Shown here piece by piece: positions 34,501-48,700 of a DNA stretch of 64,000 bases. Position 1 is the stretch's first letter; the number at the start of each line of letters is the position of its first letter. The notes under the pieces were generated by a model. That model did not search any database. It worked only from the letters and a program-made list of their open reading frames with translations, and was not told the origin of the DNA. The translations under genes were made by a program, and so were the position numbers. This DNA comes from Clitoria ternatea (lineage: Eukaryota; Streptophyta; Magnoliopsida; Fabales; Fabaceae), in assembly GCA_037962975.1 (NCBI GenBank), contig JAYKXN010000258.1, forward strand, positions 16,211 through 80,210, written 5' to 3'.

Positions 34501-35761
34501 ATTGAAAGAAGTCATATAAAATTAAAAAGAAAAATTCTAAAACACGTCTCATAAAAAGCATAAGAGAACGTACATTAAAAACTATGGAAAGTAAAATATA
34601 ATACTATATTTTTTAATAATATTAATATCTTTTAAATTAAATGGATCAAACAAGACTTGATGTGATCGCTTACGCGATTCTCTTACTTAATAAACCTTAA
34701 AGATAAAAAGAATATAATTATTAATAATATATAATTCGTTAATTATTTTTGTTTGACTCTTTTACTATCGATCTTTACTATCAATAAATGGAAAAGGGAA
34801 TTAATCATCTTCTATTGATAATTGATAGCAAAAGCGAGGGAATCTAATTAAGAATAATATTTATAAAAATAATAACATATAATTGATATCAAAGATGACT
34901 GAATCTATTTAAGAATGCTGTTTGTAAAAATAATGATATTCACATTATAAAACGACTAAAAAACTCACAAAGTCTTCATAAAAGCATACGCATGCATGGA
35001 CACACGTACGCAGACATGAAAAATATTATGTACTATTATTGTACGGAATCTAAAACAACATTAAAAGTATTTATAAATATTGTATAGAACTTTTAAAAAG
35101 AAAAGAAGTCTCGCCACTATTTCTTTTTCTATCAACATATTATGTTATTTTATGTTTATTAAGAAATTTTGTTATTTTAGGTAAACATATTAAATTTGTC
35201 AATTATTCTTGGTATACTTTTAAATTTACAATGAAAAATAAGGAAGAACGATCAATGATTATTTCATATTCCACTGATATAAATAGTTTCAAGATTAATT
35301 AAAAAGAGTATGTGTTGAAAAAAATAATTAATGCACATTGTAAATTGAAAGAAGTCATATAAAATTAACAAGAAAAATTTTAAAACACGTCTCACAAAAG
35401 GGATAAGAGAAAATACATAAAAAACTAAGAAAAATAAAATATATTTTTTATTAAAATAATATATTTTAAATTAAATGCATCAAATAAGACTTGTTGTGAT
35501 CCCTTACGTGATTTTCTTACTAAATAAACCTTAAAAAATAAAATAATATAATTATTAAAATATATATAATTTGTTAATTATTTTTGTCAGATTCTTTTAC
35601 TATTGATCTTTACTATCAATAAATGGAAAATGAAATTAATCATCTTCTATTGATAATTAATAGCAAAAGTGAGAGAATGTAATTAAGAATAATATTTATA
35701 AAAATAATAACATATAATTGATATTAAAGGTGACTGAATTCATTTAAGAATGCTATTTGTA
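31566..35761. repeat. Satellite B subtype 2 monomers
   Basis: Five consecutive monomers (landmarks 31682, 32525, 33368, 34162, 35005) share changes not seen in block 1, including ttatgtactattattgt, aataatattcacgttat or close variants, and tcaacatattatg in place of tcaccatattatg. They form a homogenised local family. Confidence 0.7.
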
Positions 35762-38700
35762 AAAATAGAAAGGACTTTATTTTCTTGTTTTTGAAGAGTA
35801 TAATAGGGAACCATTTTTAAAAAGTTTAATATGTACTTAATCTTAATGTTTTATAAGTATGGCTTCTTCTTAAGCCTATTAAAAGTTATTATTATGTTCT
35901 TTACTCATATATATATATATATGTTTGTATGCACATTAATAATTCATTTTAAATTAATATTTTAAAATTTAGGGTAAAGTTTTTGACATAGTAAAGTAAC
36001 ATAAAAATAATTGATTTACAAATCAATTATACATATACATACATGAATAGATATGATTCTTAGATATCTCTAAATATTTGTTCACATAAGACTCGTTTTG
36101 TAAATACTTATTATTTGAATTCTAACATTCTAAAATTAGTCATCCAAATATACTATAAGGTTTAGCTCTTCAATGCTAAAAATTAAATTCAAACTTCAAT
36201 AAGAAATTGTCAATATGATTGTGAGTTAAAGAATTCTTTGAAACCCCAGAAAAGTTTATTTAGGAATAACTTGTTTGATGAAAACTAATACGTGAAGCAT
36301 TTTCAAAGCTTGTGTAGTCCATTTAAATGCTAATATTGAGCTCAAATTATGTTCATTTATGATCTTTTAAAGCTTAATTTAGATATTGTTTGTTCCTTAA
36401 TATGTCGGTATTGACCCATCTTTGAAATCTAAAAACAAATCATATAGAATAACAACTTAATAATTTTAAAATATTATAAAATTAAAATTAAAAATAGTTA
36501 TGGTAATTGTTTTTATAATTTTACTAGTTGCATTTTTGAAATCATAGTGACCTAATATACATTATAAATATAGCTAAATAGACTTGATAAGCAAACCTTA
36601 GGACAATTTCACTTAAAGCAAAAATATGGTTGTGTTGTGAGGCAATGTTGACCACGTATGTGTAGCATATGATGAGTGACACCCCTATTTAGAGTAAAAA
36701 AGAAAGGACTTCATTTTCTTGTTTTTGAAGAGTAATATAGAGAACCAGTTTTAAAAAGTTTAATATGTAGTTAATCTTAAACTTTTATAAGTTTGGCTTC
36801 TTCTTAAGCCTATTAAATGTTATTATTATATTCTTTACTTATATATATATATATAATATTTGTGTGTGTACACATTAATATTCCATTTTTAAATCAATAT
36901 TTTAAAATTTAGGGTAAAGTTTTTGACATAGTAAAGTAACATATAAATGATGGATTTGCAAATCAATTATACATATACATACATGGATAGATATGATTCT
37001 CAAAAATCTCTTAATACTTGTTCACATAAGACTAATTTTGTAAATACTTATTATTTGAATCTAATAATTCTAACATTCTAAAATTAGCCATCCAAATATA
37101 CTCTAAGGTTTAACTCTTCAATGCTAAAAATCAAATTAAAACTTCAATAAGAAATTTTCAATATGATTATAAGTTCAAGAATTCTTTGAAACACCAGAAA
37201 ATTTTATTTAGGAATGATGTATTTGATGGAAACTAATACGTGAAGAATTTTTAAAGCTTGTGTAGTCCATTTAAATGCTAATATTGAGCTCAAATTATGT
37301 TGAGTTATGATCTTTTAAAGCTTAATTTAGATATTGTTTGTTCCTTAATATGTCGGTACTGACCCATCTTTTAAATCTAAAAATAAACCATATAGAATAA
37401 CAACTTAATAATTTTAAAATATTATAAAATTAAAAATATGTATGGTAATTGTTTTTATATTTGTACTAGTTACATTTTTGAAATCATAGTGACCTAATAG
37501 ATATTATAAATATAGCTAAATAGACATGATAAACAAACCTTAGGACAATTTCACTAAAAGGAAAAGTATGGTTGTGTTGTGATGCAATGTTGACCACGTA
37601 TGTGTAGGATATGATGAGTGACACCCCTATTTAGAGTAAAAAAGAGAGGACTTCATTTTCTTATTTTTGAAGAGTAATATAGAGAACCATTTTTAAAAAG
37701 TTTAATATGTAGTTAATCTTAAAGTTTTATAAGTTTGACTTCTTCTTAAACCTATTAAATGTTATTATTATGTTCTTTACCCTTATATATATATATATAT
37801 ATTTGTGTGTGTATAGATTAATAATTCATTTTTAAATCATTATTCTAAAATTTAGGGTAAAGGTTTTGATATAGTAAATTAACATAAAAATGATGGATTT
37901 GCAAATCAATTATACATATACATACATGAATAGTTATGATTCTCATATATCTCTTAATATTTTTTCACATAAAACTAATTTTGTAAATACATATTATTTG
38001 AATTTAATAATTTTAACATTCTAAAATTAGTCATCCAAATATACTCTAAGGTTTAGCTCTTTAATGGTAAAAATCAAATTCAAACTTCAATAACAATTTT
38101 TCATAATGATTGTTAGTTAAAGAATTATTTGAAACCCCATGAAATTTTATTTAAGAATTACTTATTTGATGGAAACAAATAGATGAAGCATTTTCAAAGC
38201 TTGTGTAGTCCATTTAAATGCTAATTTTGAGCTTAAATTATGTTGAGTTATGATCTTTTAAAGCTTAATTTAGATATAATTTGTTCCTTGATATGTCGGT
38301 ATGACTCATCTTCGAAATCTAAAAACAAAAATATAGAATAAGAACTTAATATTTTAAAATATTATAAAGTTAAAAATAATTATGGTAATTATTTTTATAA
38401 TTATACTAGTTATATTTTGGAAATCATAGTGACCTAATAGACATTATAAATTTAGCTAAGTAGACTTGATAAGCAAACCATAGGACAATTTCACTGAAAG
38501 AAAAAATATGATTGTGTTGTGAGGCAATGTTGACCACATATGTGTAGGTTATGATGACTGACACAACTATTTAGAGTGAAAAAGAAAAGACTTCATTTTC
38601 TTGTTTTTGAAGAGTAATATAGAGAAACATTTTTTAAAAGTTTAATATATAGTTAAGCTTAATGTTTTATAAGTTTGACTTCTTCTTAAACCTATTCAAT

Positions 38701-39746
38701 GTTATTATTATGTTCTTTACTCTTATATATATATATATTTATATATGTTTGTGTGTGTACACATTAATAATTCATTTGTAAATCAATGTTTTAGACTTTA
38801 AGGTAAAGTTTTTGACATAGTAAATTTGCAAATCAGTTATAGATATAGATACGTGACTAGATATGATTCTCAGATATATCTTAATATTTCTTCACATAAG
38901 ACTTGTTTTGTAAATACTTATTATTTGAATTTAATAATTCTAATATTCTAAAATTAGCCATCAAAATATACTCTAAGTTTTAGCTCTTCAGTGCTAAAAA
39001 TCAAATTCAAACTTCAATAACAAATTTTCAATATGGTTCTGAGTTCAAGAATTCTTTGAAACCCCTGGAAATTTTATTTAGAAATTACTTATTTGATGGA
39101 AACTAATAGATGAAGCATTTTCAAAGCTTGTGTAGTCCACTTAAATGCTAATTTTGAGCTCAAATTATCTTGAGTTATGATCTTTTAAAGCTCAATTTAG
39201 ATATTGTTTATTCCTTAATATGTCAGTACTGACTCATCTTTGAAATCTAAAAACAAAACATATAAAACAACAACTTAATAATTTTAAAATATTATAAAGT
39301 TAAAATTAAAAATAGTTATCGTAATTATTTTTATAATTATACTAGTTATATTTTTGAAATCATAGTGACCTAATAAACATTATAAATTTAGCTAAATAGA
39401 CTTCATAAGCAAACCTTAGGACAATTTCACTGAAAGAAACAATATGGTTATGTTGTGAGGCAATGTTGACAACATATGTGTAGGCTATGATGAGTAGCAC
39501 CCGTATTTAGAGTAAAAAAGAAAGGACTCAATTTTCTTATTTTTGAAGAATAATATAGAAAACCATTTTTAAAAAGTTAAATATGCAGTTAATCTTAATG
39601 TTTATAAGTTTGATTTCTTCTTAAACCTATTAAATGTTATTATTATGTTCTTTGCTCATATATATATATATGTGTGTGTGTGTGTGTACACACTAATAAT
39701 TCATTTTTGAATCAATGTTTTAAAATATAGGGTAAAGATTTTGACA
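35762..39746. repeat. Satellite A array, block 3 (copy of part of block 1)
   Basis: Landmark positions are 36666, 37609, 38549 and 39485. The block starts mid-monomer at the duplication join and ends at the same A to B border as block 1. No gene is seen. Confidence 0.92.
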
Positions 39747-42700
39747 TATTAAACTTGTCAATTAATCTTAGTATACTTTTAAAATTTCATTGAGTAACAA
39801 AGAAGAAAGATCAATGATTATTACATTTTCCACTAATATAAAAAGTATCAAGATTAATTAATAAAAGTATGTGTTGAAAAACATAATCAATGCACATTGT
39901 AAATTGAAAGAAGTCATATAAAAATTAACATGAAAAATTCTAAAACACATGTCACAAAAAGGATAAGAGAAAATACATTAAAAATTAAGGAAAACTAAAA
40001 TATATTATTTATATTATTAATTAATATTAATATATTTTAAATTAAATGCATCAATTAAGAATAATATTTATAAAAATAATAACATATAATTGATATCAAA
40101 GATGACTGAATCTATTTAAGAATGTTATTTATACAAATAATGATTCATTCATGTTATAAAATGACTAAAAAAAGTTACAGAGACTTCATAAATGGACACG
40201 CATGGATGCACGTACGCATGCACGAGAATTATTCAATAGTTTCATTGTATGGAATCCAAAACAACCTTGAAAGTATTTATAAACATTGTATAAAACTTTT
40301 AAAAAGAAAAGAAGTCTCGCCACTAGTTCTTTTTCAATCACCATATTATGTTATTTTATGTTTATTAAGAAATTTAGTTATTTTAGGTAAACATATTAAA
40401 CTTGTCAATTATTTTTGGTATACTTTTAAAATTACATTGAATAATAAGGAAGAAATATCAATGATTATTTCTTATTCCACTGATATAAATATTTTCATGA
40501 TTATTTATTAACAGTATGTGTTGAAAAAATAATCAATGCACATTGTAAATTGAAAGAAGTCATATAAAAATTAACAAGAATTCAAAAACCCGTCACATAA
40601 AAAGGATAAAAGAAAATACATTAAAAACTAAGGAAAAATAAAATATATTATTTATATTTTTCATTAATATTAATATATTTTAAATTAAGTGCATCAATTA
40701 AGACTTGATGTGACCCCTTACGCGATTCTCTTACTAAATAAACCTTAAAATATAAAAGAATATTATTATTAATAATATATAATTTGTTAATTCTTTTTGT
40801 CAGATTCTTTTACTATCGATCTTTACGATCAATAAACAGAAAAAGGGAATTAATCAACTTCTATTGATAATTGATAGCAAAAGTGAGAGAATTCTAATCA
40901 AGAATAATATTTATAAAAATAATAACATATAATTGATATCAAAGATGACTGAATCCATTTAAGAATGCTATTTGTACAAAGAATGATTCATTGAAGTCAT
41001 TAAACGAATAAAGAAACTCAAAAAAACTACATAAATGGACACACATGCATGGACGCACGTACGCATGCATGAAAATTATTTCGTAGTTTCATTGTATCGA
41101 CTCCAAAACAACATTGAATGTATTTATAAATATTGTTTAAAACTTTTAAAAAGAAAAGAAGTCTCACCACTAGTGCTTTTTCTATCACCATATTATGTTA
41201 TTTTATGTTGATTAAGAAATTTATTTATTATAGATAAACATATTAAACTTGTCAACTATTTTTGATATACTTTTTAAATTATATTGAATAATAAACAAGA
41301 AAAATCAATGATTATTTCATATTCTACTGATATAAATATTATCAAGCTTAATTTATAAGAGTATGTATTTAAAAAAGGATAAGAGAAAATACATTAAAAA
41401 TTAAGGAAAAATAAAATATATTATTTATAGTTTTAATTAATATTAATATATTTTAAATTAAATGCATCAACTAAGACTTGGTATGATCCTTTACGCAATT
41501 CTCTTACTAAATAAACCTTAAAAAATGAAAGAATATAATTATTAATAATATATAATTTGTTAATTATTTTTGTCTGATTCTTTTACTATTGATCTTTACT
41601 ATCAATAAATGGAAAAGGGAATTCATCATCTTCTATTGATAATTGATAGCAAAAGTAAGAGAATCTAATTAAGAATAAAATTTATAAAATAATAACATAT
41701 AATTGATATCAAAGATGACTAACTCCATTTAAGAAGGATATTTGTAAAAATAATGATCATTCTGGTTATAAAATGACTAAAAAAACTCACAAAGACTTCA
41801 CAAATGCACACGCATGCATGGACGTACGTACGCACGCATCAAAATTATTAAGTAGTTTTTTTTATAGAATCCAAAACAACATTGAAAGTATTTATAAATA
41901 TTGTATAAAACTTTTAAAAAGAAAAGAAGTCTCGCCATTAAGACTAAGGGAAAGTAAAATATATTATTTATATTTTTTTAATATTAATATATTTTAAATT
42001 AAATGCATCAATTAAGACTTGAGTGACTCCTTAAAAAAGATAGAATATAATTATTAATAATATATAATTTGTGAATTATTTTTGTGAGATTCTTTTACTA
42101 TCGATCTTTACTATCAATAAATGGAAAAAAGGGAATTAATCAACCTCTATTGATAATTGATAGCAAAAGAGAGAGAATTCTAATTAAGAATAATATTTAT
42201 AAAAATAATATTATATAATTGATATCAAAGATGACTGAATCCATTTAAGAATGCAATTTGTACAAATAATGATTCATTCACGTCATATAAAACGACTAAA
42301 AAACTCACAAAGACTTCATAAATGGACACGTATGCTTGGACACACGTACGCATACACAACAATTATTAAGTAGTTTAATTGTATGGAATCCAAAACAACC
42401 TTGAAAGTATTTATAAACATTGTATAAAACTTTTAAAAAGAAAAGAAGTCTCGCCACTAGTTCTTTTTCAATCACCATATTATGTTACTTTATGTTGATT
42501 AAGAAATTTAGTTATTTTAGGTAAACATATTAAACTTGTCAATTATTCTTGGTATACTTTTAAAATTACATTGAAAAATAAGGATGAAATATCAATGATT
42601 ATTTCATATTCCACTAATATAAATATTTTCATGATTATTTATTAACAGTATGTGTTGAAAAAATAATCAATGCACACTGTAAATTGAAAGAAGTCATATA

Positions 42701-45700
42701 AAAATTAACAAGAATTCAAAAACACGTCTCATAAGAAGGATAAAAGAAAATACATTAAAAACTAAGGAAAAATAAAATATATTATTTATATTTTTTATTA
42801 ATATTAATATATTTTAAATTAAGTGCATCAATTAAGACTTGATGTGACCCCTTACGCGATTCTCTTACTAAATAAACCTTAAAAGATAAAAGCATATAAT
42901 TATTAATAATATATAATTTCTTAATTCTTTTTGTCAGATTCTTTTACTATCGATCTTTACGATCAATAAATGGAAAAAGGGAATTAATCAACTTCTATTG
43001 ATAATTGATAGCAAAAGTGAGAGAATTCTAATCAAGAATAATATTTATAAAAATAATAACATATAATTGATATCAAAGATGACTGAATCCATTTAAGAAT
43101 GCTATTTGTACAAAGAACGTTTTATTAAAGTCATTAAACGAATAAAGAAACTCACAAAGACTTCATAAATGGACACGCATGCATGGACGCACGTACGCAT
43201 GCATGAAAATTATTTCGTAGTTTCATTGTAAGGAATCCAAAACCACATTGAATGTATTTATAAATATTGTTTAAAACTTTTAAAAAGAAAAGAAGTCTCA
43301 CCACTAGTGCTTTTTCTATCACCATATTATGTTATTTTATGTTGATTAAGAAATTTAGTTATATTAGGTAAATATATTAACTTGTCAATAATTCTTGGTA
43401 TACTTTTAAAATTACATTGAATAATAAACAAGAAGATCAATGATTATTTCATATTCCACTGATATAAATAGTATCAAAATTAATAAATAAAAGTATGTGT
43501 TGAAAAAGTAATCAATGCACACTGTAAATTGAAAGAAGTCATATAAAAATTAACATGCAAAATTCTAAAACACATGTCATAAAAAGGATAAGAGAAAATA
43601 CATTAAAGATGAAGGAAAAATAAAATATATTTTTTATATTTTTAATTAATATTAATTTATTTTAAATTAAATGCATCGATTAAGACTCAGTGTGATCCCT
43701 TATGCGATTCTCTTACTAAATAAACCTTAAAAAATAAAATAATAGAATTATTAATAAAATATAATTTTTTAATTAATTTTGTCACATTCTTTTACTATCG
43801 ATCTTTACTATCAATAAATGGAAAAGAGAATTAATCATCTTCTATTGATAATTGATAGTAAAAGAGAGAGAATTCTAAGTAAGAATAATATTTATAAAAA
43901 TAATAACATATAATTGATATCAAAGAAGACTGAAGCCATTTAAGAATGCTATTTGTACAAATTAGGATTCATTCACGTCATAAAACGACTAAAAAAACTC
44001 ACAAAGACTTCATAAATGTACACGTATGCTTGGACGCACGTATGCATGCACGAAAATTATTAAGTAGTTTCATTGTATGGAATCCAAAACAGCATTGAAA
44101 ATATTTATAAATATTGTATAAAACTTTTAAAAAGAAAAGAAGAGTCGTCACTAGTGCTTTTTCTCTCACCATATTTTGCTATTTTACGTTGATTAAGAAA
44201 TTTAGTTATATTAGGTAAACATATTAAACTTATCAATTATTCTTGGTATACTTTTAAAATTACATTGAATAATAAACTAGAAAGATCAATGATTAACAAA
44301 AGTATGTGTTGAAAAAATATTCAATGCACATTGTAAATTGAAAGAAGTCATATGAAAATTAACATGAAAAAGACTAAAACACATGTCATAAAAAGGATAA
44401 GAGAAAATACATTGAAAATTAAGGAAAAATAAAATATATTATTTATAATTTTAATTAATATTAATATATTTTAGATTAAATGCATCAATTAAGACTTGGT
44501 GTAATCCCTTACGTGATTCTCTTACTAAATAAACCTTAAAAAATAAAATAATATAATTATTAATAAAATATAATTTTTTACTTAATTTTGTCATATTCTT
44601 TTACTATCAATCTTTACTATCAATAAATGGAAAAGGGAATTAATCATCTTCTATTGATAATTGATAGTAAAAGTGAGAGAATGTAAATAAGAATTATATT
44701 TATAAAATAATAATATATAATTGATATCAAAGATGACTAACTCCATTTAAGAATGCTATTTGTAAAAATAATGATTGATTCTTGTTATAAAACGACCAAA
44801 AAAAGTTCAAAGACTTCATAAAAGCACACGTATGCATGGACGCACGTACGCACGCATAAAAGTTTTTAAGTAGTTTCATTGTATGGAATCCAAAACAACA
44901 TTGAAAGTAATTATAAATATTGTATAAAACGTTTAAAAAGAACAGAAGTCTCGTCACTAGTGCTTTTTCTATCACCATATTATGTTATTTTATGTTGATT
45001 AAGAAATTTAGTTATATTAGGTAAACATATTAAACTTGTCAATTATTCTTGGTATACTTTTAAAATTACATTGAATAGTAAACAAGAAAGAACAATAATT
45101 AATAAAAGTATACGTTGAAAAAATATTCAATGCACAATGTAAATTGAAAGAAGTCATATAAAAATTAACATAAACAATTCTAAAATACATGTCATAAAAA
45201 GGATAAGAGAAAATACATTAAAAATTAAGGAAGAATAAAATATATTCTTTATAATTTTAATTAATATTAATATATTTTAAATTAAATGCATCAATTAAGA
45301 CTTGGTGTAATCCCTTACGCGATTCTCTTATTAAATAAACCTTAAAAAATAACATAATATATTTATTAATAATATATAATTCATTAATTATTTTTGTCAG
45401 ATTCTTTTACTATCGATCTTTACTATCAATAAATGGAAAATGGGAATTAATCCACCTTTATTGATAATTGATAGCAAAAGTGAGAGAATTCTAATTAACA
45501 ATAATACTTATAAAAATAAAAATGTATAATTGATATCAAAGATGACTAAATCCATTTTAGAGTGCTATTTGTACAAATAATGATTCATTCACATCATAAA
45601 ACGACTAAAAAACTCACAAAGACTTCATAAATGGACACACATGCATGGACGCGCGTAGTTTCATTGTATTGAATCCAGAAAAACATTGAAAGTATTTATG

Positions 45701-48700
45701 AATATTGTTTAAAACTTTTAAAAAGAAAAGAAGTCTCGCCACTAGAGCTTTTTCTATCACCATATTATGTTATTTTATGTTGATTAAGAAATTTAGTTAT
45801 TTTACATAAACATATTAAACTTCTCAATTATTCTTGGTATACTTTTAAAATTACACTGAATAACAAAAAAGAAAGGTCAATGATTATTTCATATTCCACT
45901 GATATAGTAGTATCAAGATTAATTAATAAGAGTATATATTGAAAACAATAATCAATGCGCATTGTAAATTGAAAGAAGTCATGTAAAAATGAACATGAAA
46001 AATTCTAAAACACATGTCATAAAAAGGATAAGAGAAGGTACATTAAAAACTAAGGAAAAATAAAATATATGATTTATATTTTTAATTAATATTAATATAT
46101 TTTAAATTAAATGCATCAACTAAGACTTGGTGTGATCCCTTACGCGATTCTCTTACTAAATAAACCTTAAAAAATATAAAAGAATATAATTATTAATTAT
46201 TTTTGTCAGATTCTTTTACTATCGATCTTTTGTATTAATAAATGGAAAAAGGGAATTAATCAACCTCTATTGATAATTGATAGCAAAAGTGAAGGAATTC
46301 TAATTAAGAATAATATTTATAAATATACTAACATATAATTGATATCAAAGATGACTGAATCCATTTAAGAATGCTGTTTGTGAAAATAATGATTCATTCA
46401 CGTCATAAAACGACTAAAAAAACTCACTAAGACTTTATAAATGGACACGTATGCTTGGACGCACGTACGCATGCACGAAAGTTATTAAGTAGTTTCATTG
46501 TATGGAATCCAAAAAAACGTTGAAAGTATTTTTAAATATTGTATTAAACTTTTAAAAAGAAAACTAAAACATTGTATTGAATCCAAAAAAACATTAAAAG
46601 TATTTCTAAAACATACTTCATAAAAAGGATAAGAGAAAATATATTAAAAATTAAGGAAAATTAAAACATATTATTTATATTTTTAATTAATATTAATATA
46701 TTTTAAATTAAATCAATCAATTAAGACTGAGTGTGATCCCTTATGCGATTCTCTTACTAAATAAACCTTAAAAAATAAAAGAATATAATTATTAATAATA
46801 TATAATTTGTTAATTAATTTAGTCACATTCTTTTACTATCAATCTTTACTATCAATAAATGGAAAATGGAATCAATCATCTTCTATTGATAATTGATAAC
46901 AAAAGTGAGAGAATCTAATTAAAATATTTATAAAAATAATAACATATAATTGATACCAAAGATGACTAACTCCATTTAAGAATGCTATTTGTAAAAATAA
47001 TGACTCATTCAAGTCATTAAACGACTAAAAAGACTCACAAATACTTTATCAATGCACACGCATCCATGGACGAACGTACGCACGATTTCATCGTATGGAA
47101 TCCAAAACAACATTAAATGTATTTGTAAATATTGTATAAAACTTTAAAAAAAAAAGAAATCTTAAAAAAAAGAAATCTCGTCACTAGTTCTTTTTCTAAC
47201 ACCATATTATGATATTTTATGTTGATTAAGAAATTTAGTTATTTTAGGTAAACATATTAAACTTGTCAATTATGCTTGGAATACTTTAAAAATTCCATTG
47301 AGTAATAAAGAAGAAAGATAAATGATTATTACATATTCCACTAATATGAATAGTATCAAGATTAATTAATAAAAGTATGTGTTGAAAAACATAATCAATA
47401 CACACTGTAAATTGAAAGAAGTCATATAAAAATTAACATGAAAAATTCTAAAACACATATCAAAAAAAGGATAAGAGAAAATACACTAAAAATTAAGGAA
47501 AAATAAATATATTATTTATATTATTAAATAATATTAATATATTTTAAATTAAGTGCATCAACTAAGACTTGGTGTGATCCCTTACGCGCTTCTCTTCCTA
47601 AATAAACCTTAAAAAAGAATATAATTATTAATAATATACAATTCGTTAATTAATTTTGTCACATTCTTTTACTATCAATCTTTACTATCAATAAATGGAA
47701 AAGGGAATTAATCAACTTCTATTGATAATTGATAGTAAAAGTGAGAGAATTCTAATGTTATAAAACGGCTACAAAAACTTACAATGACTTCATAAATGGA
47801 CACGCATGGATGGACTCACGTACGCATGCACGAAAATTATTAAGTCGTTTCATTGCATGGAATCCAAAACAACATTGAAAGTATCTATAAATATTGTATA
47901 AAACCTTTAAAAAGAAAATAAGTCTCGCCACTAGTGCTTTTTCTATCACCATATTCTGTTAATTTATGTTGATTAAGAAATTTAATTATTTTAGGTAAAC
48001 ATATTAAACTTGTCAATTATTCTTGGTATACTTTTAAAATTACATTGAATAATAAAGAAGAAAGATCAATGATTATTTCATATTCCTCTAATATAAATAG
48101 TATCAAGATTAATTTTTAAAAGTATGTGTTAAAAAAATAATCAATGCACATTGTAAATTGAAAAAAGTCATATAAAAATTAACATGAAAAATTCTAAAAC
48201 ACATGTCATAAAAAGGATAAGAGAAAATACATTAAAAATTAAGGAAAAATAAAATATATTAATTACTTTGTGTCATCGCTTACGCAATTCTCTTTCAAAA
48301 TAAACCTTAAAAAAAGAATATAATTATTAATAATATATAATTTGTTAATTAATTTTGTCACATTCTTTTACTATCAATCTTTACTATCAATAAATGGAAA
48401 AGGGAATTAATCAACTTCTATTGATAATTGATAGTAAAAGTGAGAGAATTCTAATGTTATAAAACGACTAAAAAAACTTACAAAGACCTCATAAATGGAC
48501 ATGCATGGATGGACGCACATACGCATGCACGAAAATTATTAAGTAGTTTCATTGTATGGAATCCAAAACAACATTAAAAGTATTTATAAATATTGTATAA
48601 AACTTTTAAAAAGAAAAGAAATCTCGCCACTATTGCATTTTCTATCACCGTATTCTGTTAATTTATGTTGATTAAGAAATTTAGTTATTTTTTGTACACA

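Larger units (their letters stand above)
4067..35761. repeat. 31.69-kb tandem duplication, unit 1
   Basis: Sequence from about 4067 onward reappears in the same order from 35762. Matched points: 4071 and 35766 (offset 31,695), 4986 and 36666 (31,680), 8525 and 40211 (31,686), 21221 and 52906 (31,685), 25900 and 57567 (31,667), 26839 and 58508 (31,669), 30870 and 62539 (31,669). The drifting offset is explained mainly by TA-tract length changes. The unit spans satellite A, satellite B, satellite A, a truncated CACTA element and satellite B. Confidence 0.95.
28835..35761. repeat. Satellite B array, block 2
   Basis: Landmark cgtacg, or its variant, is at 29292, 30131, 30870, 31682, 32525, 33368, 34162 and 35005, giving periods of 839, 739, 812, 843, 843, 794 and 843. 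The first part (28846 to about 31465) is a near copy of 16438 to about 19006. From about 31566 on, the monomers belong to a distinct subtype with private variants ttatgtactattattgt and tcaacatattatg. No gene is seen. Confidence 0.92.
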
